A stretch of DNA of 64,000 bases from CAWHQZ01 sp963831645 (GTDB lineage Bacteria; Pseudomonadota; Alphaproteobacteria; Rhizobiales; Aestuariivirgaceae). This document shows positions 54,052 to 61,562 of the stretch, piece after piece; within the stretch, counting starts at the first letter, position 1, and every line of letters begins with the position of its first letter. Made by a program: the position numbers and the translations under genes. The notes beneath the pieces are model-generated. The model was not told the origin of the DNA. It worked only from the letters and a program-made list of their open reading frames with translations, and did no database searches. The stretch is taken from the NCBI GenBank assembly GCA_963831645.1, contig CAWHQZ010000023.1, forward strand, positions 248,001 through 312,000. Reading direction: 5' to 3'.

Positions 54052-54130
54052 ATCGTCACCCCCTATCGCTTGAGGCTATTCCGCCTGCGGAGGGCTCAAC
54101 GCTGGATACCAGGTTGCAAGCTCGCTCTAG
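54052..54130. repeat. Interspersed palindromic repeat, copy C
   Basis: CGCTTGAGGCT, GCGGAGG, CTCAACGCTGGATACCAG and GCAAGCTCGCTCTAGCGG; the first blocks match copy B (47297), the last matches copy A (45226). It sits in the gap between the 3' ends of dinB and dps. Confidence 0.5.
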
Positions 54131-54657
54131 CGGCTCGGTTCATCGCCCCGTCGGCAGGCCTCGAAAAGGAACCAGGTGCGTTTCTCGGTCTCGTCGATCC
54201 AGACTTCGATCAGGCTCGCGCTGGCCACGTCCCCGCTCTCATCGCACACCCCGTGGGCCTCGCGCATCGCCGCGGCCATCTGTTTGTTGTCGTCGCGCAG
54301 CTCCGCCAGCATGTCCAGCGGCGCGACGTATTCGGCGTCGTTGTCCAACACGCGCTGCAGCCGCGCGATGTGTCCGATGGAACGCAATGTCGTGCCGCCA
54401 ATCTTGCGAACACGCTCGGCAAGGGCGTCGGTTGTCGCAAAGATCTGCTCGGCTTGCTCATCCAGGAGCAGATGGTAATCGCGGAAGTGCGGACCGGAGA
54501 TATGCCAGTGGAAGTTCTTGGTCTTGATGTAGAGCGCAAAAGCGTCCGCAAGCAGCAGGTTCAGCGCCGCCGCGACGTCGCGCGTTGCGTTCGAGCTGAG
54601 ATCCGTCGGGGTGTGCAGCGGCGCGGCGCGGCGGGTATTGGGGTCATTTGCCTTCAT
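54127..54657 (-). CDS. dps: Dps-family ferritin-like DNA protection protein
   Basis: 176 residues. Forms a dodecamer that stores iron and shields DNA during starvation and oxidative stress. Ferroxidase ligands are at the subunit interface: KTKNFHWHISGPHFRDYHLL and LDEQAEQIFATTDALAERVR. The N-terminal 25 residues are polar (MKANDPNTRRAAPLHTPTDL). No partner gene; the upstream region lacks an obvious OxyR or Fur site that I can recognise. Confidence 0.93.
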   Translation of the reverse strand: MKANDPNTRRAAPLHTPTDLSSNATRDVAAALNLLLADAFALYIKTKNFHWHISGPHFRDYHLLLDEQAEQIFATTDALAERVRKIGGTTLRSIGHIARLQRVLDNDAEYVAPLDMLAELRDDNKQMAAAMREAHGVCDESGDVASASLIEVWIDETEKRTWFLFEACRRGDEPSR

Positions 54658-54772
54658 CGGGTCTGCTCCTTCTCTGGACTAAATTGCACTTTGATAACGC
54701 CCTCTCGCTGATCTGGAAACGTTTTCGCACGGTGTCCAGCGTGGTGGCTATCGACAAGGCCCAACTCTGCCC

Positions 54773-54815
54773 TTGACGGACGCTACGCATGCCCACATAA
54801 ATATAGTACATACTA
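54773..54815 (+). promoter_or_regulatory. Promoter and operator of the phd/vapC-type operon
   Basis: TTGACG (54773-54778), 17-bp spacer, CATAAA (54796-54801), then the inverted repeat TAGTA-CA-TACTA (54804-54815), 15 bp before the antitoxin ATG. Antitoxins of the Phd family bind such palindromes and repress their own operon. Confidence 0.6.
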
Positions 54816-54830
54816 GATAAAGAAAAACCA

Positions 54831-55076
54831 ATGCGCACCGTCACTCTGATGACTGCCAACCAGAAATTTTCCAAGCTCATCAAGGAAGTCGAGCACGGTG
54901 AGGGCTTCCTGATCACTCGGCGCGGTCGCCCCATAGCCAAACTGGTGCCTCACATGGCCGACAAGACTGTCGATCCCGAGTGGTCGGCGGCCTATCGGCG
55001 GATGATGGCGCGACTGGAGGAGGGCGCCTCGCTCGGCGGTCTCAAAGTAGAGCGGGAAGAACTCTATGACCGTTAA
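54831..55076 (+). CDS. Phd/YefM-family antitoxin
   Basis: 81 residues: MRTVTLMTANQKFSKLIKEV followed by EHGEGFLITRRGRPIAKLVP is the characteristic Phd/YefM fold; the C-terminal half (WSAAYRRMMARLEEG) would wrap the toxin. It overlaps the PIN toxin gene by 11 nt. Together they form an intact toxin-antitoxin operon with a clear promoter and operator. Confidence 0.92.
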   Translation: MRTVTLMTANQKFSKLIKEVEHGEGFLITRRGRPIAKLVPHMADKTVDPEWSAAYRRMMARLEEGASLGGLKVEREELYDR

Positions 55077-55524
55077 GGGGCGCTTCTCCCTCGACACCAA
55101 CATTCTCGTCTATGCTGTCGATCGGGATGCCGGCGAACGGCACGTGCGGTCCAGGGAACTCATGGGGCGCGCCGCTAAGCGCGACTGCGTGCTGACGGTT
55201 CAGGCGCTCGCCGAGTTCTTCTATGCGACGACACGGAAAAACCTGCTTGAGCCCGCCCGTGCAAGCACCTTCGTGCGCGACTTGCTCGACGTCTTTCACG
55301 TCACCTCGGCCGACGATGCGGCCCTTGTCGACGCCATGAACGCGGTCGACGAACACCGGCTATCGTTCTGGGACGCGATGCTCTGGGCCACGGCACGGCA
55401 GATCGGCTGTTCCTCGATTCTCAGCGATGATATGCAGGATGGTCGGCGACTGAGCGGCGTCGAGTTCATCAATCCCTTCACCGCTGGCAACGCGTCTCGC
55501 CTCGCGGTGCTGCTCGAAGCATGA
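55066..55524 (+). CDS. PIN-domain toxin (VapC)
   Basis: 152 residues. Acidic active-site residues: FSLDTNILVYAVDRDAGERH (D), LTVQALAEFFYATTRKNLLE (E), LSFWDAMLWATARQIGCSSI (D) and LSDDMQDGRRLSGV (D). Intact. The last 12 residues (TAGNASRLAVLLEA) extend beyond the usual end. Cognate antitoxin is the Phd protein encoded just before. Confidence 0.93.
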   Translation: MTVKGRFSLDTNILVYAVDRDAGERHVRSRELMGRAAKRDCVLTVQALAEFFYATTRKNLLEPARASTFVRDLLDVFHVTSADDAALVDAMNAVDEHRLSFWDAMLWATARQIGCSSILSDDMQDGRRLSGVEFINPFTAGNASRLAVLLEA

Positions 55525-55563
55525 CTAGTAGGGCTGGTATTCGGCGACCCGCCCGTCGGATGC

Positions 55564-55790
55564 CTACTCCTGGATGGCATCGAGAGCAGGGCCGGCGCCA
55601 TCTATCTCCGCGACCGCGAGCTCGATTGATGGCGACAACCGGAGAGCCCCTTAGCGCAAGCAGCGCGTCGTACAACTGAACCACCTCTTCCCAGTTGGTG
55701 CGACCCGTGCGGCAGCGATGGACGTGCGCCGACTGCAAGGCGCCTTCGAGCTGATACCGGCCGATGGAGGTCAGACGCTCCGCGGGCCGG
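55564..55790 (-). pseudogene. C-terminal remnant of an ECF sigma factor (DUF6596-type)
   Basis: On the minus strand: ERLTSIGRYQLEGALQSAHV then TNWEEVVQLYDALLALRGSP and VVAINRA. After one extra base near 55617: AVAEIDGAGPALDAIQE and stop. This is the helical C-terminal extension of large ECF sigma factors. The sigma-2 and sigma-4 DNA-binding parts are missing, replaced by the end of the ogt gene, with which the remnant overlaps by a few codons. It has no start of its own. Confidence 0.7.
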
Positions 55791-56328
55791 CAAACAGCGG
55801 CAGGGCAGAGGTCGAGTGTGCGCTCTCGATCGCCAGCAGTCGCAGCTTGGTCGTAACCCCGCCGTGAGCGGAGAAGCCGCCCGCCTTGCCGTTGGCTGCG
55901 GTGACGCGATGGCACGGCACGATGATGGGCCAGGGGTTGCGGCCAAGCGACTGCCCCACTTCTCGGGCCTGGGCCGGGTCTCCCAGGCGAGCAGCGATTT
56001 CACCGTAGGTGAGCGTCTCTCCGGTGTGGATCGTGCGGGCCAACTCATATACGGAACGATCCCAGGCACCGACGTCACGGAAATCGAGTTCGATCGCCGC
56101 AAGATCGATGCGTTCGCCCCTCAGGAGACGGGTAATCCCCTGAACCGCTTCCCGCACGGGCTGCGGTGGGTGGGCTTCACTCGCCTCGGGAAATCTGCGG
56201 CGCAGGCGCTTCAGGGTGTCAACGGCGGACTTTTCCGGCAGCTGCAGCCCGACGATGCCGTGGTCGCTCCATGCAACCGCGCAAGGGCCGATCGCTGTTT
56301 CGAACAGCGCGAGTCCGGGCTTTTCCAT
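55771..56328 (-). CDS. ogt: Methylated-DNA-protein-cysteine methyltransferase (Ogt type)
   Basis: 185 residues from the ATG at 56326-56328. Repairs O6-alkylguanine by transferring the alkyl group to its own Cys: the acceptor is in PWPIIVPCHRVTAANGKAGG. VYELARTIHTGETLTYGEIA is the DNA-binding helix-turn-helix with the Tyr. The last 10 residues (PLFAGPRSV) come from the sigma-factor remnant region, so the natural stop may have been lost and replaced. No good ribosome site is seen at the chosen start. Confidence 0.9.
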   Translation of the reverse strand: MEKPGLALFETAIGPCAVAWSDHGIVGLQLPEKSAVDTLKRLRRRFPEASEAHPPQPVREAVQGITRLLRGERIDLAAIELDFRDVGAWDRSVYELARTIHTGETLTYGEIAARLGDPAQAREVGQSLGRNPWPIIVPCHRVTAANGKAGGFSAHGGVTTKLRLLAIESAHSTSALPLFAGPRSV

Positions 56329-56360
56329 TTGCGCAGCATATTGAATGCGGACGCTCGAAG

Positions 56361-57080
56361 CTACACCAGCCCCATGCGCCGCAATCCCTGCACTTCCACC
56401 TGGCCGTGGATCTGACGAATCTGCGCAAACATGCCGTTGAGGAACCGGCGCAGCTCGGCCCGCATTTGCGCGGTGATATGTGGGTAGCGGTTGAGAAGAA
56501 AGGCGGCGAAGGAAAAGCCGCGCTGTTCCGCGATACGCAGGATTTCGCGATCGAGCACCGGCACGAATATTTCTCCTCCTTTGACGAGCTCGGCATAGAG
56601 ATTGACCACATGGCAGTAGTCGCTGACGTGGCCAACCGCGTCGTTCCGCACCGGCACGAAGCGGTCGAGCTGACCACAATGAAAAATCTGGCGGGCCAGC
56701 TTTAATGAGGCAAACGGCCGATCGATGATGTACAGAACGATGACCACGAAGCCCGCCCGGCGCGCTTCGTTGATGAAGTCGATGTGCTCGAACAGCGCGA
56801 AGGTGTCGGCCAGCATCCGGGAGGAGAGATCGATCACATAGTCGCGCGGCGCGTGGCCGAGCATCGTATCGATCATCGCCATCTGACCGATCGTGCGGCT
56901 GAGATCGACGAGCCGGGTGCGCTCCGGCAAATAAGCGCGAATGCCGCCCAGCGGGCACTCGGCGTCGAAAACAGCGGGCTCGCGACCGACCAGCGTCAGG
57001 TCATCGGCGATGAGGCGCGCCAGGAGAGTTTTGCCATTGCGCGTCTGGTCGGAGCACACGACGTGGATCTTCGGCGTCAT
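56361..57080 (-). CDS. ParA-like P-loop protein with degenerate Walker A (paralogue of next gene)
   Basis: 239 residues. MTPKIHVVCSDQTRNGKTLL keeps GKT but not the GG of the ParA/MinD motif. AVFDAECPLGGIRAYLPERT and LVDLSRTIGQMAMIDTML correspond one to one with DTEHPRGTLHRFYPGNTE and VIDLPHVADQMKILDTLD of the neighbour upstream, so the two arose by duplication. DYVIDLSSRMLADTFALFEH is the Walker B region. It lies 63 bp after the neighbour. Function unknown; ATP binding may be weak. Confidence 0.75.
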   Translation of the reverse strand: MTPKIHVVCSDQTRNGKTLLARLIADDLTLVGREPAVFDAECPLGGIRAYLPERTRLVDLSRTIGQMAMIDTMLGHAPRDYVIDLSSRMLADTFALFEHIDFINEARRAGFVVIVLYIIDRPFASLKLARQIFHCGQLDRFVPVRNDAVGHVSDYCHVVNLYAELVKGGEIFVPVLDREILRIAEQRGFSFAAFLLNRYPHITAQMRAELRRFLNGMFAQIRQIHGQVEVQGLRRMGLV

Positions 57081-57100
57081 GCGCGTATTTCCGACTGGCG

Positions 57101-57131
57101 TGGGCCGGAACCGCCAATTGGCGCCGGCCCA
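57101..57131 (-). promoter_or_regulatory. Long inverted repeat between the two P-loop genes
   Basis: TGGGCCGG (57101-57108) pairs with CCGGCCCA (57124-57131); the inside contains the perfect 12-nt palindrome CGCCAATTGGCG (57112-57123). No T tract follows, so it is more likely an mRNA-stabilising hairpin or a protein-binding site than a terminator. Confidence 0.7.
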
Positions 57132-57143
57132 TGCTGATCATGA

Positions 57144-57902
57144 CTACTCGGCTGCGGCGGCCGCGACCGGCTGTCGAGCTTGTGTCAGCAGGTTCTGCAT
57201 GAGCGAGAGCCGCTCGAGCTGCTGATCAATGTCGTGACACCACCGCCGCACGTAGCCCCGAAGCACGAATGAGAAATTGCCCGGTTGGCCATCCGCCGCC
57301 CGGTTGTCGATGAAATCCTTGTACGTCACGCCTTCGAGATCGACCTGTTCGTAAGCCATTTCATTCAGCTTCGGAACATCGAGCTCACCCTGTTCCTTCA
57401 CGCGCGCGAAGTAGCGCCGGTAGGTCTTGGGATCCCATTCGAAAAAGTTGGTTTCGTTGATGAAGTTGCGAGCGACCACATAGTCGACGCCGCTCACATA
57501 TTTGGCGACCTCTCCAATTTCGTTCATCGAGGCGATCGCCGGCCCGATCACGTGCACGAGGCCGAGATCGAAGTAGCCGGCCCGGGCGGCCTCGAACACG
57601 CCGATCCGATCGAAGATATCGAGCGCCAGGGAAAGATTTCCGGCTTTCAGGTCGACGAGCGTCACGCGAACGCTCGCCGTATCCAGGGTATCGAGGATTT
57701 TCATCTGATCCGCGACATGAGGAAGGTCAATGACCTCGGTGTTGCCGGGATAGAAGCGGTGGAGAGTCCCTCGCGGGTGCTCGGTGTCGAATGCCCGAGC
57801 CTGGACACTCTTGCGCGACAGATAGTCGAGGAGGGCGCGGGAAATCGTCGTCTTACCGACGCCCCCCTTATCTGCGCCGATCAGAATAAGTGTCGGTTTC
57901 AT
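57144..57902 (-). CDS. ParA/MinD-like P-loop ATPase
   Basis: 252 residues. Deviant Walker A LILIGADKGGVGKTTISRAL at residue 5-24 (first Lys of the ParA family present), switch region FDTEHPRGT, Walker B VRVTLVDLKAGNLSLALDIF. The C-terminal 90 residues (ARNFINETNFFEWDPKTYRR and LVLRG-like tail) are not shared with ParA and may bind a partner. No parB or minE gene is nearby. It precedes its degenerate paralogue. Not assignable to chromosome partitioning; a regulator of envelope or polar processes is one option. Confidence 0.8.
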   Translation of the reverse strand: MKPTLILIGADKGGVGKTTISRALLDYLSRKSVQARAFDTEHPRGTLHRFYPGNTEVIDLPHVADQMKILDTLDTASVRVTLVDLKAGNLSLALDIFDRIGVFEAARAGYFDLGLVHVIGPAIASMNEIGEVAKYVSGVDYVVARNFINETNFFEWDPKTYRRYFARVKEQGELDVPKLNEMAYEQVDLEGVTYKDFIDNRAADGQPGNFSFVLRGYVRRWCHDIDQQLERLSLMQNLLTQARQPVAAAAAE

Positions 57903-58188
57903 TTACGTTGGCCCCAGATTTGTTGAGTTGACGGTCCCGTCCAGTGGCCATACCTCGGTGTCGAAAGGGACCGATTTATGGCGACTGAGCGCGCGTATTC
58001 AAGCCAGTTCGTTTCCGAAAGTACATCGTTATTTTTCGCGTGCTGATAACCGCGACCAAGTGCATTGATTTTTTTGAGCCTTTGCCCACGATTGATCGAG
58101 CCGCGCCCTGTTGACAAACTGGCGACGGTCGTGCGCTGGGTCGATTTTTTGGCAAACTGCGACAATGCGCGCGCTGGGAGAGCTGCTC
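57903..58188. promoter_or_regulatory. Divergent control region of the P-loop pair and nnrU
   Basis: 286 bp without a supported gene. A/T content rises at 58015-58085. An open frame on the minus strand (58165 to 57899) has no family resemblance, so I treat it as noise. The region must hold the promoters of both sides, but no clear -10/-35 pair stands out. Confidence 0.4.
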
Positions 58189-58761
58189 ATGCACATTCTT
58201 GTCATCGGCATCGCGCTGTTTTTTCTGATCCACCTCGTTCCGCTCGCTCCTGGGTTGCGCGCCTCTCTTGTGGGCAGCCTCGGCGAGCGCGCGTACAGGA
58301 TTGCGTTCTCGCTGGTTTCCGCAGTTGGAGTGGCGCTCATGATCTGGGGCTACGCGGTGACGACGGCCGGGTCGTCCGTACCGGCCATCGTATATCAACC
58401 GCCCGGGTGGGCCCGGCATGCGACGATGCTGCTGGTGTTTCTGGCATTCATTTGCCTTGGTGTTTATCTGCACAAGGGAAGGTTGAAGGTTTGGTTGCGC
58501 AACCCGATGTCGCTTGCCGTCGGCCTTTGGGCCGCGGGTCATCTGCTCTCCAATGGCGAGTTGCCGAGCGTCCTGATATTCGGGGCATTTCTCGCTTACG
58601 CCCTGGCGGACATTGCGGTGAACACCATTATTAGAGGAAAAGCGCCGGCCATCGTTCCAAACCCCCGCCATGACTACATCGCGGTGCTCGCTGGGGTGCT
58701 TATGTTCTTGTTCTTCTTCTATGTTTTTCACCCCTATGTACTGAACCGGCCTCTTGCCTGA
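58189..58761 (+). CDS. NnrU-family membrane protein
   Basis: 190 residues from the ATG at 58189, which has GGGAG nine bases upstream (two earlier in-frame ATGs lack one). Six hydrophobic helices; the family pattern is LMIWGYAV, WARHATMLLVFLAFICLGVY, NPMSLAVGLWAAGHLLSNGE and FGAFLAYALADI. NnrU is needed for nitrogen-oxide reduction in some bacteria, but many members lie outside denitrification loci, like this one. Followed by panB, an arrangement kept in Rhizobiales. Confidence 0.87.
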   Translation: MHILVIGIALFFLIHLVPLAPGLRASLVGSLGERAYRIAFSLVSAVGVALMIWGYAVTTAGSSVPAIVYQPPGWARHATMLLVFLAFICLGVYLHKGRLKVWLRNPMSLAVGLWAAGHLLSNGELPSVLIFGAFLAYALADIAVNTIIRGKAPAIVPNPRHDYIAVLAGVLMFLFFFYVFHPYVLNRPLA

Positions 58762-58839
58762 CGGCGCGCGCCGTCACGGCAGTTGCGGTACTGGGACCCA
58801 GCAAATAGGGTTGGCTGCACATCGTGGAGACGATCGGAC

Positions 58840-59658
58840 ATGTCGGCAGAACGTCCGCCCAGGCGCACCACCGCACCTGATATTCGCTCACGCAAGGGCG
58901 GTAAGCCGATCGTTGCGTTGACTTCCTATCACGCTCATACCGCAGCGATCGCCGACCGGCATGTCGACTTCATTCTGGTCGGCGATTTACTCGGCATGGT
59001 TATGCACGGCTTCGAAACCACGCTGCCCGTGCCGCTCGAGCTCATGATCATGCATGGCCGTGCGGTGATGCGCGGCGCCAAAAAGGCGCTCGTCGTGGTC
59101 GATATGCCTTTCGGATCCTATGAAGAAAGCCCCGCCCAGGCCTTTCGCAACGCGGCATTGGTCATCAAGGAGACGCAGTGTGGCGCCATCAAGATCGAAG
59201 GCGGCAGACGCATGCAGGAAACCATCCGTCATCTGACCGATCGCGGCATACCCGTCATGGCCCACATCGGGCTCACGCCTCAATACATCAACATGTTCGG
59301 CGGCTTCAAAACACAGGGCCGTACGCGCAAGGAGTGGAAGCCGATCGAGGATGATGCTTTGGCTGTTTGCGAAGCCGGCGCCTTCGCTGTCGTTCTCGAG
59401 GCCATAGCCGAGCCGCTCGCCGCTCGGATTACCGGCTCGGTGCCCATTCCCACCATCGGCATCGGTGCATCCGCGAAATGCGACGGGCAGATCCTCGTCA
59501 TGGAAGACATGCTTGGCCTGTCGCCGCGCGTGCCGAAGTTCGTCAAGGAATTCGGCAAGGTGGGAAAGGCGATTGACCGTGCGATCAAGACCTATGCCGA
59601 GGAGGTGCGCGCGCGGCGGTTTCCGGGAGAAGAGAACACCTACGAGCTCGAAGGGTGA
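58840..59658 (+). CDS. panB: 3-methyl-2-oxobutanoate hydroxymethyltransferase
   Basis: 272 residues from the ATG at 58840 with TGGAGA upstream. First step of pantothenate synthesis, adding a hydroxymethyl group from methylene-tetrahydrofolate. IVALTSYHAHTAAIADRHVD, FILVGDLLGMVMHGFETTLP, VVVDMPFGSYEESPAQAFRN and GIPVMAHIGLTPQYINMFGG are canonical and carry the magnesium and substrate residues. The stop overlaps the next start (ATGA-like, 4 nt), so the multicopper-oxidase-fold gene is coupled to it. Confidence 0.96.
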   Translation: MSAERPPRRTTAPDIRSRKGGKPIVALTSYHAHTAAIADRHVDFILVGDLLGMVMHGFETTLPVPLELMIMHGRAVMRGAKKALVVVDMPFGSYEESPAQAFRNAALVIKETQCGAIKIEGGRRMQETIRHLTDRGIPVMAHIGLTPQYINMFGGFKTQGRTRKEWKPIEDDALAVCEAGAFAVVLEAIAEPLAARITGSVPIPTIGIGASAKCDGQILVMEDMLGLSPRVPKFVKEFGKVGKAIDRAIKTYAEEVRARRFPGEENTYELEG

Positions 59659-61025
59659 GCCGGCAGAAATTGATGGACCCAGCGCTCCAGTCGAACGAAC
59701 GGCGGCGGTTCCTGGGTGGGCTCGTTGCAGGAGCGGCGTTTGTTTCCAGCCCGAAAACAGCGCCAGCCGATGATGCAATCGTCCTGCGCGCCGCGCCGGG
59801 CAGGATCCGCCTGCTTGAAGATGAGAATCTTCTGACCTCGGTCTGGGGTTTCAACGGTCAAGTGCCGGGACCAGTGCTTCGAGCCCGGCAGGGCGAGCCG
59901 TTCAGGGTCCGGCTCGCCAACGGACTCGATCAACCTCTAGCCATCCACTGGCACGGCATAAGGCTCGACAACTCCATGGATGGCACCTCGCTGACCCAGG
60001 CGCCGGTAGCGCCGGGCGGCATGTTTGACTATGCCTTCTCGCCTCCCGACGCCGGCACCTATTGGTATCACCCGCTCCTCAACGCTTCCGGCCTGCGCGA
60101 GCGGGGGCTTTCGGGCCTGTTGCTGGTCGAGGAGAAAAATCCCGATCGGGACAGGGCGGATGTGCCGCTGGTGATCGACGATTGGCTTCTCGACCGGCAA
60201 GGGCAGCTGGACGATGCGTCGTTCGGCGAGCCATCACACGCGGCAGGCGAAGGGCGCCTCGGCAACCGGTTCACCGTCAATGGCATGGCCCGGCCGACGC
60301 TGGAAGCGCCCGCCGACAGGGAACTCAGATTACGCGTCCTCAATTGTGCCAACGCTCGCACCATCGAGGTACTGTTGAAGGGAGCAGAGGGTTGGGTCAT
60401 GGCCCGCGACGGCCAACCCATTGCGCCGCTGCGCATAGACGATAACGCCGTCCCGCTGGCGCCGGGCCAACGGGCAGATCTGGTTCTTTCCTCCGGGACG
60501 CGCAAAGCGTTGATGGCCGTGTGGACTGACGCCGGAGTAACTGAAATCGCCACCATCACAAGGGTGGGCAGTGCCGCGCCGGGCAACCATGCCGTTTCGC
60601 CGCTGCCAGCCAATCCGCTCCCCGACTACTTCAACTACTCGGCAACCGAGAGCCCCACGCTCACTATCGAGAGCGGCAAAGGCGCTGGTGCGGCGCGTGG
60701 AAATGTATGGTCATATGGCGGCCAGGCAGGTTTGGGCGAGGAGCCTTTGTTTCGTGTCTCGAGGGGAGTGACGGTGATCCTGACCGTCGACAACATCTCC
60801 CGTCACACCCATGTCATCCACATTCATGGCCATGTCGCTCGGGTCGTAGCACGGTCCGGGCGCCCGGCCATCGATGCGAGCTGGGGTGACACTTTCGTGT
60901 GCCCGCCCATCGAGCCGGTGAAGATCATCTTCATTGCCGACAATCCCGGCCGCTGGCTCATCTCCAGTACCATCGCCGAGCACTTCGATGCGGGCGCTCA
61001 AACCTGGTTCGAGGTGACAGTCTGA
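59655..61025 (+). CDS. Multicopper-oxidase-fold protein lacking T1 copper ligands (SufI/FtsP-like)
   Basis: 456 residues. A Tat signal is seen: NERRRFLGGLVAGAAFVSSP. Three cupredoxin domains follow. The first copper motif is intact (AIHWHGIR), the second is half lost (TYWYHPLL instead of WYHSH), the third is kept (HTHVIHIHGH), and the fourth is GRWLISSTIAEHFDAGAQTW in place of FHCHIxxHxxxGM: the Cys of T1 copper and two His are Ser, Ser and Thr. It should not be an active laccase. The layout resembles SufI/FtsP, a Tat-exported copper-free cell-division factor. Coupled to panB. Confidence 0.85.
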   Translation: MSRQKLMDPALQSNERRRFLGGLVAGAAFVSSPKTAPADDAIVLRAAPGRIRLLEDENLLTSVWGFNGQVPGPVLRARQGEPFRVRLANGLDQPLAIHWHGIRLDNSMDGTSLTQAPVAPGGMFDYAFSPPDAGTYWYHPLLNASGLRERGLSGLLLVEEKNPDRDRADVPLVIDDWLLDRQGQLDDASFGEPSHAAGEGRLGNRFTVNGMARPTLEAPADRELRLRVLNCANARTIEVLLKGAEGWVMARDGQPIAPLRIDDNAVPLAPGQRADLVLSSGTRKALMAVWTDAGVTEIATITRVGSAAPGNHAVSPLPANPLPDYFNYSATESPTLTIESGKGAGAARGNVWSYGGQAGLGEEPLFRVSRGVTVILTVDNISRHTHVIHIHGHVARVVARSGRPAIDASWGDTFVCPPIEPVKIIFIADNPGRWLISSTIAEHFDAGAQTWFEVTV

Positions 61026-61043
61026 TGGTACGACCCGATCCGG

Positions 61044-61370
61044 TCAGTGATCTGCGGAGGTCGGCTGCTTCGCAGAACCATCGACATTGGCCAGCGCATC
61101 CACACGCACTGGATCCATCAGCCAGGGTCTCGCAATTCCCGACCCGATGACCGCCAGGATGGCAACGGCGATCAGGGACGACGCAAGGCCGCCGGGCGAT
61201 ATGTGGAACAGCGGTCCGGACGGCGCGTCTTCTCTCTTGAGGCGGCCTCCGTCTCCGCCATAGGAAGGCCGGGGCGGGCTTGCAAGCCAGCCGCGGCAGA
61301 TGCCGTGGATCATGAGATCGAACATTTCCGCCTCATGGTGCCTGTTGGCTCGATTGGATTGCCTCGACAT
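61044..61370 (-). CDS. Small membrane protein of unknown function
   Basis: 108 residues from the ATG at 61368-61370, which has AGGAG eight bases upstream. MSRQSNRANRHHEAEMFDLM and IHGICRGWLASPPRPSYGGD lead to one hydrophobic segment GGLASSLIAVAILAVIGSGI, then a short polar tail. No family recognised. It converges on the multicopper-oxidase-fold gene with 18 bp between stops. Confidence 0.55.
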   Translation of the reverse strand: MSRQSNRANRHHEAEMFDLMIHGICRGWLASPPRPSYGGDGGRLKREDAPSGPLFHISPGGLASSLIAVAILAVIGSGIARPWLMDPVRVDALANVDGSAKQPTSADH

Positions 61371-61562
61371 GGCAGGTTCTCCTGTAGATTCACTCACGGG
61401 CCGCTCCAAACTTCTCGCAGACTGTGTCCGGCTGGCTGAACCGCGCCGGCGTTCGGCGACCCCATATGCCCTGAATAGTTCGGGTCTCTCGCTCGGTCTG
61501 TGCAGAAACTCACAAGCTCGCGAATCCTTCCCGCGGCCGGCAACCTTGCAAACGCAGGCAAA

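Noticed and set aside
57101..57131. Rho-independent terminator between the P-loop genes
   Set aside because: The stem is strong but no T tract follows on either strand.
56361..57902. Chromosome or plasmid partition system
   Set aside because: No ParB gene or parS-like site is seen, and both proteins have a C-terminal part unlike ParA.
57899..58165. 88-codon minus-strand gene before the P-loop ATPase
   Set aside because: Low-complexity, no ribosome site and no family; it overlaps the likely promoter region.
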